A stretch of 36,291 nucleotides of DNA from JBKPCD01 sp046727175 (GTDB lineage Bacteria > Acidobacteriota > Vicinamibacteria > Vicinamibacterales > 2-12-FULL-66-21). The notes under the pieces are model-generated. The model saw only the letters and a program-made list of their open reading frames with translations, was not told where the DNA came from and did no database searches. Location of the stretch: NCBI GenBank assembly GCA_046727175.1, contig JBKPCD010000231.1:1-36291 (forward strand), given 5' to 3'. The translations under genes and the position numbers were made by a program. This document shows positions 22,875 to 31,433 of this stretch, in pieces. Position 1 is the stretch's first letter. Each line of letters starts with the position of its first letter.

Positions 22875-24842
22875 ATGCAATCCGCGAGCTGCGATCTCCT
22901 GCTCACGAACGCTGTCGTTCTGACCATGGACGACGGCTTTGCCGTATACAGGGGCGGTGCCGTGGCAGTCTCGGCTGATTCGATCGCGGCGGTCGGACCC
23001 GATGCGCTCGCCTACCGTGCAGCCGAAATCATCGACTGTCGTGGCCGGGTACTGCTGCCAGGGCTTGTCAACGCGCACACGCACGTGCCGATGGCGCTGC
23101 TGCGCGGCCTTGCGGACGATCTTCGACTCGATGTCTGGCTGATGGGTTACATGATGCCCGTCGAGCGCGAGTTCGTGCGTCCCGACTTCGTCCGTCTCGG
23201 CACGCGGCTCGGGTGCGCCGAGATGATCCGATCCGGCGTCACCTGTTTTGCCGACATGTATTACTTCGAGGAGACCGTCGCCGAGACGGCAGCCGATATC
23301 GGCATGCGCGCGCTGTGCGGGCAGACGGTCCTGCGTTTCGCGGCACCCGACGCGACGAGCTTCGAGGACTCCCTCGCACGTGCGAGGGATTTCATCGCGC
23401 GCTGGCAGAAGCATCCGCTCATCGTTCCGGCGCCGGCACCGCATGCGCCATACACGTGTACGCCGGAAATCCTGCGCGACTGTGCGGAGCTGGCGGCCGA
23501 ATTCGATGTGCCGCTGCACACGCATCTTGCCGAGACGCTGCTCGAAGTCGAGGATTTGCGCCGTGTCCACGGAATGCCGGTGGTGCCGTGGGTCAAGAAG
23601 CAGGGACTCTTCGGCGCCAAGGTGCTCGCTGCACACTGCGTGCACGTGGACGACGGCGAGATGCGGGCGCTGAAGAATGCCGTTGCGGGCGTGGCGCACT
23701 GCCCGACGAGCAATCTGAAGCTCGGCGCCGGAATTGCGCCAGTCGCGCGCATGCTGGAGCTCGGGGTGAACGTTGGCATCGGCACCGACGGTCCGGCGTC
23801 GAACAACGACTTCGACATGTTCGAGGAGACGCGCCTTGCGGCGCTCCTGGCAAAGGGTATTGCCGGCAATCCCACGGCTGTTCCCGCGCGCGATGCCCTC
23901 GCCATGGCCACGCGCCTCGGCGCCCGAGCGCTGCACCTGGAGCATCTCATCGGCTCGATCGAGCCCGGGAAACGCGCGGACCTTATCCTCGTCGAGCTCG
24001 ACTCGCTCCACAACGCACCCGCGTTCGAGCGCGACCCAAATGGCGTGTACGCGCAGATCGTCTACGCGTGCAAGTCGTCGGACGTGACGGACGTGATGTG
24101 CAACGGGCGCTGGCTGATGCGGGATCGCGCGCTTCTGACGCTCGACGAGCAGGCGTTGCGTGCCGCCGCGCGCGAGCAGGCGCGCCGGATCGACGCGTTC
24201 CTCGGGAGCCGCGAGCTGAGCGTCCTGCAGAAGCTGGTAGCTGTTGGCGGTGCCATCGAGCAGGAGAGCTTCGAGGTTCAGGTGAAGGCCAGAGTCGAGT
24301 CGCCGGATCCGCTGCTCGCCGTCATCAACAGTCGCGATCTGACCCTCATCAGATCCAGCCGGTACCGCCAGCACGACACGTATTGGTCATTCGAGGACCC
24401 CGAGCAGGGTCGGCTTCGGTATCGCGAGGACGAGTTCCTCGACGAGGCGGGATCGGTGACCGGCGCGCGCGCACGTCTGACCCTGACCGGCCGTACGCGT
24501 GAGGATCGGTTCGGTCCGGTTCTCCTCTTTCGATCGCGATATCTTGCGCCGGCGGCACACTCACCGCGTTTCTATCGGGAGTACTTTCGACCGACGGCGG
24601 AGCACGTTGTCGAGAAGGAGCGTCGCCGCTGGCTCGTCGCGTACCGCGGCGTCGAGTTCTACGTCCACCTCGATCGGCTGCTGAACCCGCCGCATGAAGG
24701 GTATTTCATCGAAGTGAAGTCGCGCACGTGGTCGCGCCTCGACGCGCGGGACAAAGCGGTGGTCATCACCGAGTTGCTTGCGCTGTTTAAAGCGAATCCG
24801 GATGACACAATCGCAGACGGTTATGTGGATCTGACGGTGTGA
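22875..24842 (+). CDS. Amidohydrolase (MtaD/SsnA-like) fused to a CYTH-like domain
   Basis: The 655-residue protein joins two domains. Residues 1-445 are a TRZ/ATZ-type amidohydrolase of the S-adenosylhomocysteine/methylthioadenosine deaminase group, with metal ligands H68 and H70 (NAHTH), H217 (HTHLAE), H254 (AAHCVH) and D305 (GTDGPASN). Residues about 463-655 resemble the CYTH triphosphate tunnel fold: EVQVKARV (467-474, a variant of ExExK), GRLRYRED, VLLFRSRY, EKERRRWLV, FYVHLDRL ... GYFIEVKSRTW and a C-terminal helix. CYTH proteins hydrolyse or cyclise organic triphosphates. I do not know this pairing as a described architecture. The start is typical (DLLLTNAVVLTMDDG) but has no Shine-Dalgarno sequence, because an inverted-repeat element ends 7 nt upstream. 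It is convergent with glpK. Confidence 0.88.
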   Translation: MQSASCDLLLTNAVVLTMDDGFAVYRGGAVAVSADSIAAVGPDALAYRAAEIIDCRGRVLLPGLVNAHTHVPMALLRGLADDLRLDVWLMGYMMPVEREFVRPDFVRLGTRLGCAEMIRSGVTCFADMYYFEETVAETAADIGMRALCGQTVLRFAAPDATSFEDSLARARDFIARWQKHPLIVPAPAPHAPYTCTPEILRDCAELAAEFDVPLHTHLAETLLEVEDLRRVHGMPVVPWVKKQGLFGAKVLAAHCVHVDDGEMRALKNAVAGVAHCPTSNLKLGAGIAPVARMLELGVNVGIGTDGPASNNDFDMFEETRLAALLAKGIAGNPTAVPARDALAMATRLGARALHLEHLIGSIEPGKRADLILVELDSLHNAPAFERDPNGVYAQIVYACKSSDVTDVMCNGRWLMRDRALLTLDEQALRAAAREQARRIDAFLGSRELSVLQKLVAVGGAIEQESFEVQVKARVESPDPLLAVINSRDLTLIRSSRYRQHDTYWSFEDPEQGRLRYREDEFLDEAGSVTGARARLTLTGRTREDRFGPVLLFRSRYLAPAAHSPRFYREYFRPTAEHVVEKERRRWLVAYRGVEFYVHLDRLLNPPHEGYFIEVKSRTWSRLDARDKAVVITELLALFKANPDDTIADGYVDLTV

Positions 24843-24853
24843 GAAAAGAGGAT

Positions 24854-24881
24854 GTAGGGGCGGTTGGCGAACCACCCCTAC
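24854..24881. terminator. Hairpin between convergent amidohydrolase and glpK genes
   Basis: GTAGGGGCGGTT pairs with AACCACCCCTAC around a GGCG loop, with one mismatch. It fills the 45 bp between two convergent stop codons and probably ends both transcripts. Its GTAGGG head resembles the palindromes at 27876-27975. Confidence 0.6.
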
Positions 24882-24887
24882 GGCTGT

Positions 24888-26402
24888 TTATCCAATGTCG
24901 ACCCAATTCAGCGTTCGCTCGACCGCCTTCTGCCACCCACGGTACATTGCTTCCCGGCGATCGTCGCTCCAGCGCGGCTCCCAATGACGATCGACCCGCC
25001 AGTTCAGCCGGAGATCGTCGATGTCCTTCCAGAAGCCGACGGCAAGACCGGCGGCGTACGCCGCGCCGAGCGCGGTGGTCTCGGCAACGACGGGGCGCAC
25101 GACGGGGACCCCGAGGACGTCGGCCTGCAGCTGCATCAACGTATCGTTGACTGTAGCGCCGCCGTCGACCTTGAGCATCTCGAGCCGGACGCCCGAGTCG
25201 TCGGTCATCGCGTCCAGCACGGCGCGCGTCTGGAAACAGATCGCCTCGAGCGTCGCGCGCGCCAGGTGCGCGCGCGTGTGATAGCGCGAGAGCCCGACGA
25301 TCGCCCCCCGCGCGTCCGACCGCCAATACGGCGCAAAAAGCCCGGAGAACGCGGGCACGAAGTACATCCCACCCGCGTCCTCGACCGTGGTCGCGAGTGT
25401 CTCGACCTCTGGCGCCGACTTGATGATGCCGAGCTGATCGCGCAGCCACTGCACGGCCGAGCCGGTGACCGCAATCGATCCTTCGAGTGCGTAGATCGCC
25501 TCGGCCTCTCCAAGCCGATAGCACACTGTCGTCAGGAGTCCTGCCTTCGACGGGACGATCTGGCGGCCCGTGTTCAGCAGCATGAAGTTTCCCGTCCCGT
25601 ACGTATTCTTGGCTTCGCCGGGCGCCGTACACACCTGACCAAGCGTGGCCGCCTGCTGATCGCCGAGATCGCCGCTCACAGGGACCTCACCGCCAAAGGG
25701 CCCATGGCGTCTCGTCACGCCGTATGCGCGTTCAGACGACGAGCGGATTTCGGGCAGAGCCCTCCGGGGAATGCCGAACAGTCCGAGCAGCTCGTCGTCC
25801 CAATCGAGCGTCCGCAGGTCCATCAACATCGTGCGGCTCGCATTCGTGACGTCGGTCACGTGCACGCCGCCGTCAGCGCCGCCCGTGAGGTTCCAGATCA
25901 CCCAGGTGTCGACTGTGCCGAAAACTGCTTCGCCCCGCTCCGCCGCATCGCGGACGCCATCCACGTTCTCGAGAATCCACTGGAGCTTGGCGCCCGAGAA
26001 ATACGTCGCCGGGGGAAGACCCGTGCGGTCTCGAATCAGCCGCCCTTTCGGCGTCCGGTCCAGCGCGCTCACGATCCGATCGGTCCGCGTGTCCTGCCAG
26101 ACGATCGCGTTGTACCACGGACGTCCTGTCTTCGGGTTCCACACGACCGTGGTCTCGCGCTGGTTCGTCACGCCAATCGCGGCCAGATCGGTCGCGGCGA
26201 GGCGCGCGTGCCGCATCGCGCCGGCAACCACGGTGTTCGTGCGCTCGGCGATCTCGAGGGGATCGTGCTCGACCCAGCCCGGTTGCGGCATGATCTGCTC
26301 GTGTTCGAGCTGGTGCCTTGCCACTTCGGCGCCATCGCCGTCGAACACCATGAACCTCGTGCTCGTCGTCCCCTGATCAAGTGCTCCGATGTACTCCGGC
26401 AT
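24888..26402 (-). CDS. glpK: Glycerol kinase
   Basis: The enzyme phosphorylates glycerol with ATP to sn-glycerol 3-phosphate, the first step of glycerol catabolism and a feed to lipid synthesis. The 504-residue protein is a full-length FGGY kinase: YIGALDQGTTSTRFMVFD (4-21), IGVTNQRETTVVW, the glycerol-binding AIVWQDTRT, GDLGDQQAATLGQ, KNTYGTGNFMLLNTG, and the adenosine-motif region RLEMLKVDGGATVNDTLMQLQADVLGVPVVRP. The ATG at 26402 has GAGG 7 nt upstream; two in-frame GTGs precede it. No glpF or glpD gene adjoins it; an M20 peptidase gene lies upstream, across a repeat element. Confidence 0.97.
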   Translation of the reverse strand: MPEYIGALDQGTTSTRFMVFDGDGAEVARHQLEHEQIMPQPGWVEHDPLEIAERTNTVVAGAMRHARLAATDLAAIGVTNQRETTVVWNPKTGRPWYNAIVWQDTRTDRIVSALDRTPKGRLIRDRTGLPPATYFSGAKLQWILENVDGVRDAAERGEAVFGTVDTWVIWNLTGGADGGVHVTDVTNASRTMLMDLRTLDWDDELLGLFGIPRRALPEIRSSSERAYGVTRRHGPFGGEVPVSGDLGDQQAATLGQVCTAPGEAKNTYGTGNFMLLNTGRQIVPSKAGLLTTVCYRLGEAEAIYALEGSIAVTGSAVQWLRDQLGIIKSAPEVETLATTVEDAGGMYFVPAFSGLFAPYWRSDARGAIVGLSRYHTRAHLARATLEAICFQTRAVLDAMTDDSGVRLEMLKVDGGATVNDTLMQLQADVLGVPVVRPVVAETTALGAAYAAGLAVGFWKDIDDLRLNWRVDRHWEPRWSDDRREAMYRGWQKAVERTLNWVDIG

Positions 26403-26429
26403 CACCACGCCTCATGTCTTGGGCCCAGG

Positions 26430-26545
26430 GCTCCAGCGGATGCTGAAAAACGCATCCTGAATGGCAGATGGTAAATGGGAAAGCCTGGGCATTTTGCCAG
26501 CTCGCAGGTGCCATTTCCCATCGGGACGTTTCAGCCGCCTGCAAG
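26430..26545. repeat. Paired-hairpin element, copy 2
   Basis: The left end is the hairpin GGATGCTGAAAAACGCATCC (26438-26457), identical as a sequence to the right hairpin of the element at 13239-13368. The far end (26523-26542) reads on the - strand as GCAGGCGGCTGAAACGTCCC, a decayed relative of the other hairpin. GATGGTAAATGGGAAA and CCATTTCCCATC inside it are inverted copies of the GGGAAAT word. It lies between the M20 peptidase and glpK. Confidence 0.7.
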
Positions 26546-26582
26546 CCTCTTGGCCAGTTATCACAGGTGCAGAGCAACGACG

Positions 26583-27851
26583 TTATTGCAGGCCGGCAAC
26601 CGCCAGGACGATCGTCATCGCGACCTGCACACCCTGCACCGCCGCCTTCTGGTTGACGTCGGTCCACTCGTCAGGCGAGTGTGCGCGGCCGCCAGGTCCG
26701 CCGTGACCGATGGTAACGGCCGGAATGCCGCGGCTCATCGGAATGTTCGAGTCCGTGCTGCTGATGCCGAACGACGGCTTCAGCCCAAATGCGGAGACGA
26801 CGGCCGCGGTTGTCTTGACGATTGGATCGTCCAGGGACGTTTCGCCACACGGACGTTCGCCGATGGGCCGGGGATCGGCTTCGACCTGGCCTTCCCGTGT
26901 CGAGCGAACGCGATTCTCTTCGTCGACTGCATTGCGCACAATCGCGAGGAACGACTCGTTCAGTTTACCCAGCTCGGCACACGATTCCGACCGCATGTCG
27001 ACGTCCATGCGAACGGCCGCGGGAATCGCGTTTACAGACGTTCCCCCGCCAACGACACCGACGTTGAAGGTCGTCTTCGGTTTCGATGGCACCTGCGTGC
27101 GTGAGAAGCTCGCAATCGCGTTGCCCATCGCAAACGCCGGATTGACGAGGCCGAAGGCGCCGTAGCTGTGACCACCCGGCCCCTTGAAGGTCACGCGATA
27201 CCTCCGGCTTCCAACGCCCGCGCGTGTGATGTTCGACTGGTCGCCGCCATCGATTGCGATGAACTGCCTGATGCGATCCTTGTACTTGCCTTGGTGAAGC
27301 AGGTACTTGACGCCCCGCAGGTCCCCTTCGCCTTCCTCGCCAACGCCGCCGACGAAGAGAACGTCGCTCGATGTCTGAAACTTCGACGCGTTCATCGCTC
27401 GAATGACGGCCAGCATCACCGCAAGGCCGCGCGTGTCGTCGCCTATTCCCGGAGCCGCGAGACGCGTGCCGTCTCGCTTGACCTTCACGTTCGTTCCTTC
27501 AGGAAACACCGTGTCGAGGTGCGCCACCACCGCGAGCAGCGAGCCGTTTCCGGTGCCCTTCCGAATCCCCATGACGTTTCCCTCGGGATCCATCTCGACG
27601 TCGGCGAGTCCCTCGTTCCGCAGCAACTCGAGATACGCGCGGCCGCGCTGCTGTTCCTTGAACGGAGGCGACGGAATTTCGGTCAGCGTAATCAGCTCCC
27701 GCACGAACCGCTCGTAATCCGTCTGGATGAACGCCGTGGCCTGTTTGAAAGCGGCGCCGTCGCGAATCCGCCGAACAGTGTCGTCGGCCGACTGCGCACC
27801 GATCGACGAAATGAAGATGGTAATGAATGCGGGCGCGAGCGCAAGTCTCAA
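26583..27851 (-). CDS. Secreted M20 family metallopeptidase
   Basis: The 422-residue zinc peptidase has a signal peptide (MRLALAPAFITIFISSIGAQS). Metal-site residues are AVVAHLDTVF (H111, D113), GIGDDTRG (D138/D139) and GVGEEGEGD (catalytic E172, E173), followed by DGGDQ and a C-terminal GHGGPGGRAHSPDEWTD with the last histidine. The GGHSYGAFG stretch belongs to the dimerisation domain. The overall type is peptidase T/M20A-like, acting on short peptides or acyl-amino acids, here in the periplasm. The start is a TTG at 27851 with AGGAGG 7 nt upstream. A palindrome pair (27876-27975) lies just upstream, between this gene and the divergent ATP-grasp operon. Confidence 0.9.
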   Translation of the reverse strand: MRLALAPAFITIFISSIGAQSADDTVRRIRDGAAFKQATAFIQTDYERFVRELITLTEIPSPPFKEQQRGRAYLELLRNEGLADVEMDPEGNVMGIRKGTGNGSLLAVVAHLDTVFPEGTNVKVKRDGTRLAAPGIGDDTRGLAVMLAVIRAMNASKFQTSSDVLFVGGVGEEGEGDLRGVKYLLHQGKYKDRIRQFIAIDGGDQSNITRAGVGSRRYRVTFKGPGGHSYGAFGLVNPAFAMGNAIASFSRTQVPSKPKTTFNVGVVGGGTSVNAIPAAVRMDVDMRSESCAELGKLNESFLAIVRNAVDEENRVRSTREGQVEADPRPIGERPCGETSLDDPIVKTTAAVVSAFGLKPSFGISSTDSNIPMSRGIPAVTIGHGGPGGRAHSPDEWTDVNQKAAVQGVQVAMTIVLAVAGLQ

Positions 27852-27875
27852 CCGGTTTCCTCCTGTTCAGCGATC

Positions 27876-27975
27876 CTACACTGTGGCGGGGTCTGAAGAC
27901 CCGCCCTACGTCCGACACCGCGTGCGACGTTCGATTGATGTTGTAGGGCGGGGCTCTTAAGCCCGCCGTCCGACG
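27876..27975. repeat. REPIN-like pair of palindromes
   Basis: The first hairpin (27885-27905) pairs GGCGGGGTC with GACCCGCC. The second (27947-27967) pairs GGCGGGGCT with AGCCCGCC. Both have one bulged G. The first, read on the - strand, begins GTAGGGCGGGTC; the second on the + strand begins GTAGGGCGGGGC, so the units face each other across about 40 bp. It fills the divergent gap between the M20 peptidase and the ATP-grasp gene. Confidence 0.75.
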
Positions 27976-28030
27976 GCTGTCGGCGGCGCCCTTCAAACGA
28001 TGTCAATCGACGATATGCTGTGAGCAGACA

Positions 28031-29221
28031 ATGCCGCTGACGCTGCTCTGCATCGCGACGTACCGGAAGGGCGACGAGTTCCTCCGCGAGTGCCGCCGCC
28101 GGCGCTGTCGTGTACTGTTGCTGACCGAAGAAAAGCTGCAGCATTCGGACTGGCCCCGCGAGGCGATCGACGATTTCTACTTCGTCCGTCGCGAGATGCG
28201 CGAGGAGGACATCCGCAAGGGCGCCGCGTTCGTTGCGCGCACCGAGCAGATCGATCGGATCGTCGCGCTCGATGACTTCGACGTCGAGCTCGCAGCCATG
28301 CTGCGCGAGTACCTGCGCGTGCCCGGCATGGGCGTGACGACCGCGCGCCGGTTTCGGGACAAGCTCGCGATGCGCGAGACCGCGCGGGACGAAGGAATTC
28401 CCTGCCCCGAGTTCGTTCACGCCCTCAATCACCGGGCAATTACGGAATGGACCGGCCGAATTCCGCCACCCTGGGTGCTCAAGCCGCGCTCGCAGGCTGC
28501 GGCCATCGGCATTTCGAAACTGTACACGGTCGACGATCTGTGGCGTGCCTTCGACAAGGTCGGCGATGCCCATGCCGATTTCGTGATCGAGCGGTTCGTC
28601 CCGGGCGAGGTCTATCACGTCGACTCCATCGTCTTCAATTCGACCGTGGTGTTCGCGCGCGTGAGTCGCTATCGAACGCCGCCGATGGCGGTGGCGCACG
28701 AAGGCGGGATTTTCGTGACGTCGACCGTGCCGTACTCGGATCCCGCAGCGGCAGCGCTGCTGAGGATGAACGCGCAACTCCTCACCGCGTTCGGCCTTCC
28801 GCATGGCGCGTCGCATACGGAATTCATTCGGGGCGACGACGGTTGTTATTACTTCCTCGAGACATCGGCGCGCGTCGGCGGCGCATACATCGTTGACGTC
28901 GTCGAAGCGGCAACAGGCCTCAACCTGTGGCACGAGTGGGCAAAAGTGGAAATTGCAGGACAGCGGGGAGCCTATGAGCTCCCGCCGCTGCGCGAGGGTC
29001 ACGCGGGCATCGTACTGACGCTGGCGCGGCAGGAAGCCCCCGATACGAACGGCTACGCGGACCCGGAGATCGTTACTCGCATCCGGAAGTCCCATCACGC
29101 CGGTCTCATCGTCGCGTCCGAGCGGCCCGAACGCGTCGCCGCGCTGCTCGAAGAATACACCCGCCGATTCCAGGTCGACTTCCATGCGTCAGCGCCGCCG
29201 CCCGAGCGGGCGGTCGAATGA
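28031..29221 (+). CDS. ATP-grasp ligase of unknown substrate
   Basis: The 396-residue protein has the ATP-grasp fold used by carboxylate-amine/thiol ligases. It shows an N-terminal Rossmann-like domain (LLCIATYRKGDEFLREC), a middle domain with RFRDKLAMRETARDEGIPCPEF (about 107-128), the ATP-binding WVLKPRSQAAAIGISKL (about 147-163), DFVIERFVPGEVYHVDS, and the metal-site region TEFIRGDDGCYYFLETSARVGGAYIVD (about 263-289). The usual E-x-N of the metal site reads E-T-S here. The C-terminal part after residue 330 is a small extra domain. It overlaps the esterase gene by 4 nt, which in turn abuts argG. The likely promoter is weak (TATGCT 11 nt before the ATG) and no Shine-Dalgarno sequence is clear. 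Confidence 0.85.
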   Translation: MPLTLLCIATYRKGDEFLRECRRRRCRVLLLTEEKLQHSDWPREAIDDFYFVRREMREEDIRKGAAFVARTEQIDRIVALDDFDVELAAMLREYLRVPGMGVTTARRFRDKLAMRETARDEGIPCPEFVHALNHRAITEWTGRIPPPWVLKPRSQAAAIGISKLYTVDDLWRAFDKVGDAHADFVIERFVPGEVYHVDSIVFNSTVVFARVSRYRTPPMAVAHEGGIFVTSTVPYSDPAAAALLRMNAQLLTAFGLPHGASHTEFIRGDDGCYYFLETSARVGGAYIVDVVEAATGLNLWHEWAKVEIAGQRGAYELPPLREGHAGIVLTLARQEAPDTNGYADPEIVTRIRKSHHAGLIVASERPERVAALLEEYTRRFQVDFHASAPPPERAVE

Positions 29222-30057
29222 TGGCGGCGCCGGGAGATCGTTCGAGGCGGGTCCTCAAAGACGTTTGGTCGCCGCAACTCGACAACACGCGCGATATCGA
29301 TATCTTCCTGCCTCCCTCGTACTCGCGCAAGCGCCGCCGCTATCCCGTCGTCTACATGCAGGACGGGCAGAACCTCACGGATCCCCATCGCGCCTTTGCG
29401 GGCACGTGGAACCTCCGGGGAGCGATTCACGAACTGGCGTCGCGAGGGATTGAGGCAATCATGGTCGGCATTCCGAATATGGGGGAAAAGCGAATTCGCG
29501 AGTACAGCCCGTTCTTCGATCCGCGACACGGTGGAGGCGATGGCGACGCGTACCTGGCGTTCGTCGAGCGAACGGTTAAGCCGCTCGTCGACCGACGATT
29601 TCGCACGAGACCGGAACGTGAGACCACCGGAATGTTCGGGTCGTCCTTGGGCGGGTTGATCAGCCTGTATGCGTTCTTTCGCGCACCCGAGACGTTCGGG
29701 TTCGCAGGTGCGATGAGCCCCTCGATCTGGTTCGCAAATCGCGGCCTCCTCACTTACATCGAAAAGAGCGGGACGCCGACAGGGCGCATCTATATCGATA
29801 TCGGCACCGAGGAAGGCGCCGGAACGGTCCGTGACGCGACGAACCTGGCACACTTACTGGCGCGCAAAGGGTATCGTGACGGTGAGACGCTCCTCTACGT
29901 CGAGGAACATGGCGCGCGGCATCAGGAAGCTCACTGGGGAGAGCGGCTCGTGCCCGCGCTCGAGTTCCTCCTGCGCCCGCTCATCTTGGAACGGCGGCGC
30001 AGGGCGCGAGATACCCTTTCCGATGAATTGAGGCGCTCCAGGGTGTCAGAATTCTGA
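29218..30057 (+). CDS. Esterase D/Fes-like alpha/beta hydrolase
   Basis: The 279-residue cytosolic hydrolase resembles the esterase family that includes siderophore esterases and S-formylglutathione hydrolases. It has RDIDIFLPPSYSRKRRRYPVVYMQDGQNLTDP (oxyanion region, about 26-56), the nucleophile elbow MFGSSLGGLISL (Ser143) and a late His in EEHGARHQEAHWGERL; the acid is probably in IYIDIGTEEG. There is no signal peptide. The ATG overlaps the ATP-grasp stop (ATGA), and argG starts 1 nt after this gene's stop, so the three are translated from one transcript. A link between ester hydrolysis and the neighbouring ligases is suggested by position only. Confidence 0.87.
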   Translation: MMAAPGDRSRRVLKDVWSPQLDNTRDIDIFLPPSYSRKRRRYPVVYMQDGQNLTDPHRAFAGTWNLRGAIHELASRGIEAIMVGIPNMGEKRIREYSPFFDPRHGGGDGDAYLAFVERTVKPLVDRRFRTRPERETTGMFGSSLGGLISLYAFFRAPETFGFAGAMSPSIWFANRGLLTYIEKSGTPTGRIYIDIGTEEGAGTVRDATNLAHLLARKGYRDGETLLYVEEHGARHQEAHWGERLVPALEFLLRPLILERRRRARDTLSDELRRSRVSEF

Positions 30058-30058
30058 T

Positions 30059-31420
30059 ATGGCAAACATCCTTCAAAGTCTTCCGGTCAACGAACGGGTC
30101 GGCATCGCGTTTTCGGGCGGCCTCGATACGAGCGCCGCTCTCCACTGGATGCGACGCAAAGGCGCGATCCCGTACGCCTACACCGCGAACCTGGGTCAGC
30201 CCGACGAGCCTGATTACCACGAGATCCCTCGCCGCGCGCTGCAGTACGGCGCCGAGCGTGCCCGGCTCGTCGATTGCCGCGCGCAGCTCGTCTCCGAAGG
30301 GCTCGCCGTCCTTCAATGCGGGGCCTTTCACATTTCCACAGCGGGCGTTCCCTACTTCAACACGACGCCGATTGGCCGTGCGGTGACCGGCACGATGCTC
30401 GTGGCTGCGATGAAAGAGGACGACGTCAACATCTGGGGTGACGGGAGCACGTTCAAGGGGAACGACATCGAGCGGTTCTACCGGTACGGCCTGCTCGCGA
30501 ACCCGAATCTTCGAATCTACAAGCCATGGCTGGATCAGGCGTTCATCGACGAGCTGGGTGGACGTGCCGAGATGTCCGAATACATGCGCCAGGCGGGGCT
30601 CGCGTATCGCATGAGCGCTGAGAAAGCCTACTCAACCGACTCGAACATCCTCGGAGCCACGCACGAGGCCAAGGATCTCGAGCTGTTGAGCGCGAGTGTC
30701 AGAATCGTCGAGCCGATCATGGGCGTCGCGTTCTGGCGGGAGGACGTGGCGATCAAGCGCGAAGAAGTCACGGTCCGTTTCGAAGAGGGGCAGCCGGTGG
30801 CGTTGAACGGCATCACATTCAAGGATCCCGTGCAGTTGGTGGTCGACGCGAATCGTATCGGCGGTCGCCACGGCCTCGGCATGAGCGATCAGATCGAGAA
30901 CCGGATCATCGAGGCGAAGAGCCGCGGCATCTACGAAGCGCCTGGCATGGCGCTGCTCTTCATCGCGTACGAGCGGCTGATCACCGGGATCCACAACGAG
31001 GACACGATCGAGCAGTACCGCGACAGCGGCCGGCGTCTGGGGCGACTGCTCTATCAGGGACGCTGGTTCGACCCGCAAGCGATGATGCTGCGCGAGACGG
31101 CGCAGCGCTGGGTCGCCCGCGCGATCACGGGTGAAGTGACGCTCGAGCTCCGTCGCGGGAACGACTACTCGATCCTCGACACGGCATCGCCCAACCTCAC
31201 GTACAAGCCCGAGCGTCTCACGATGGAAAAGGGAGAGTCGATGTTCTCACCGCAGGATCGCATCGGGCAGCTGACGATGCGCAACCTCGACATCGTGGAC
31301 ACGCGAGACAAGCTGTTCACGTACGTGAAGGCGGGCGTGCTCGCGCCCTGGACCGGAACCGCGTTGCCGCATCCGGTAGAAGTGGAACACCTGGATGACG
31401 CGAGCAAAGACAGAAGCTAG
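30059..31420 (+). CDS. argG: Argininosuccinate synthase
   Basis: The enzyme joins citrulline and aspartate with ATP to argininosuccinate in arginine synthesis. The 453-residue sequence is of the E. coli (long, type 2) class and very similar along its length: VGIAFSGGLDTSAALHWM (P-loop, about 14-31), PYAYTANLGQPDEPDYHEIPRRA, STFKGNDIERFYRYG, EKAYSTDSNILGATHEAKDLE, GLGMSDQIENRIIEAKSRGIYEAPGMALL and TLELRRGNDYSILDT. It is the third gene of a tight operon with an ATP-grasp ligase and an esterase. No argH, argF or argC is in view. It is convergent with the kinase gene, 13 bp away; a 14 bp palindrome (AGAAGCTAGCTTCT, 31412-31425) covers the stop codon. Confidence 0.97.
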   Translation: MANILQSLPVNERVGIAFSGGLDTSAALHWMRRKGAIPYAYTANLGQPDEPDYHEIPRRALQYGAERARLVDCRAQLVSEGLAVLQCGAFHISTAGVPYFNTTPIGRAVTGTMLVAAMKEDDVNIWGDGSTFKGNDIERFYRYGLLANPNLRIYKPWLDQAFIDELGGRAEMSEYMRQAGLAYRMSAEKAYSTDSNILGATHEAKDLELLSASVRIVEPIMGVAFWREDVAIKREEVTVRFEEGQPVALNGITFKDPVQLVVDANRIGGRHGLGMSDQIENRIIEAKSRGIYEAPGMALLFIAYERLITGIHNEDTIEQYRDSGRRLGRLLYQGRWFDPQAMMLRETAQRWVARAITGEVTLELRRGNDYSILDTASPNLTYKPERLTMEKGESMFSPQDRIGQLTMRNLDIVDTRDKLFTYVKAGVLAPWTGTALPHPVEVEHLDDASKDRS

Positions 31421-31433
31421 CTTCTTTCTCGAG

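Noticed and set aside
31412..31425. Perfect palindrome AGAAGCTAGCTTCT as a terminator between argG and the kinase gene
   Set aside because: It has no loop and no T-tract, and it overlaps the argG stop codon; a hairpin would be weak.
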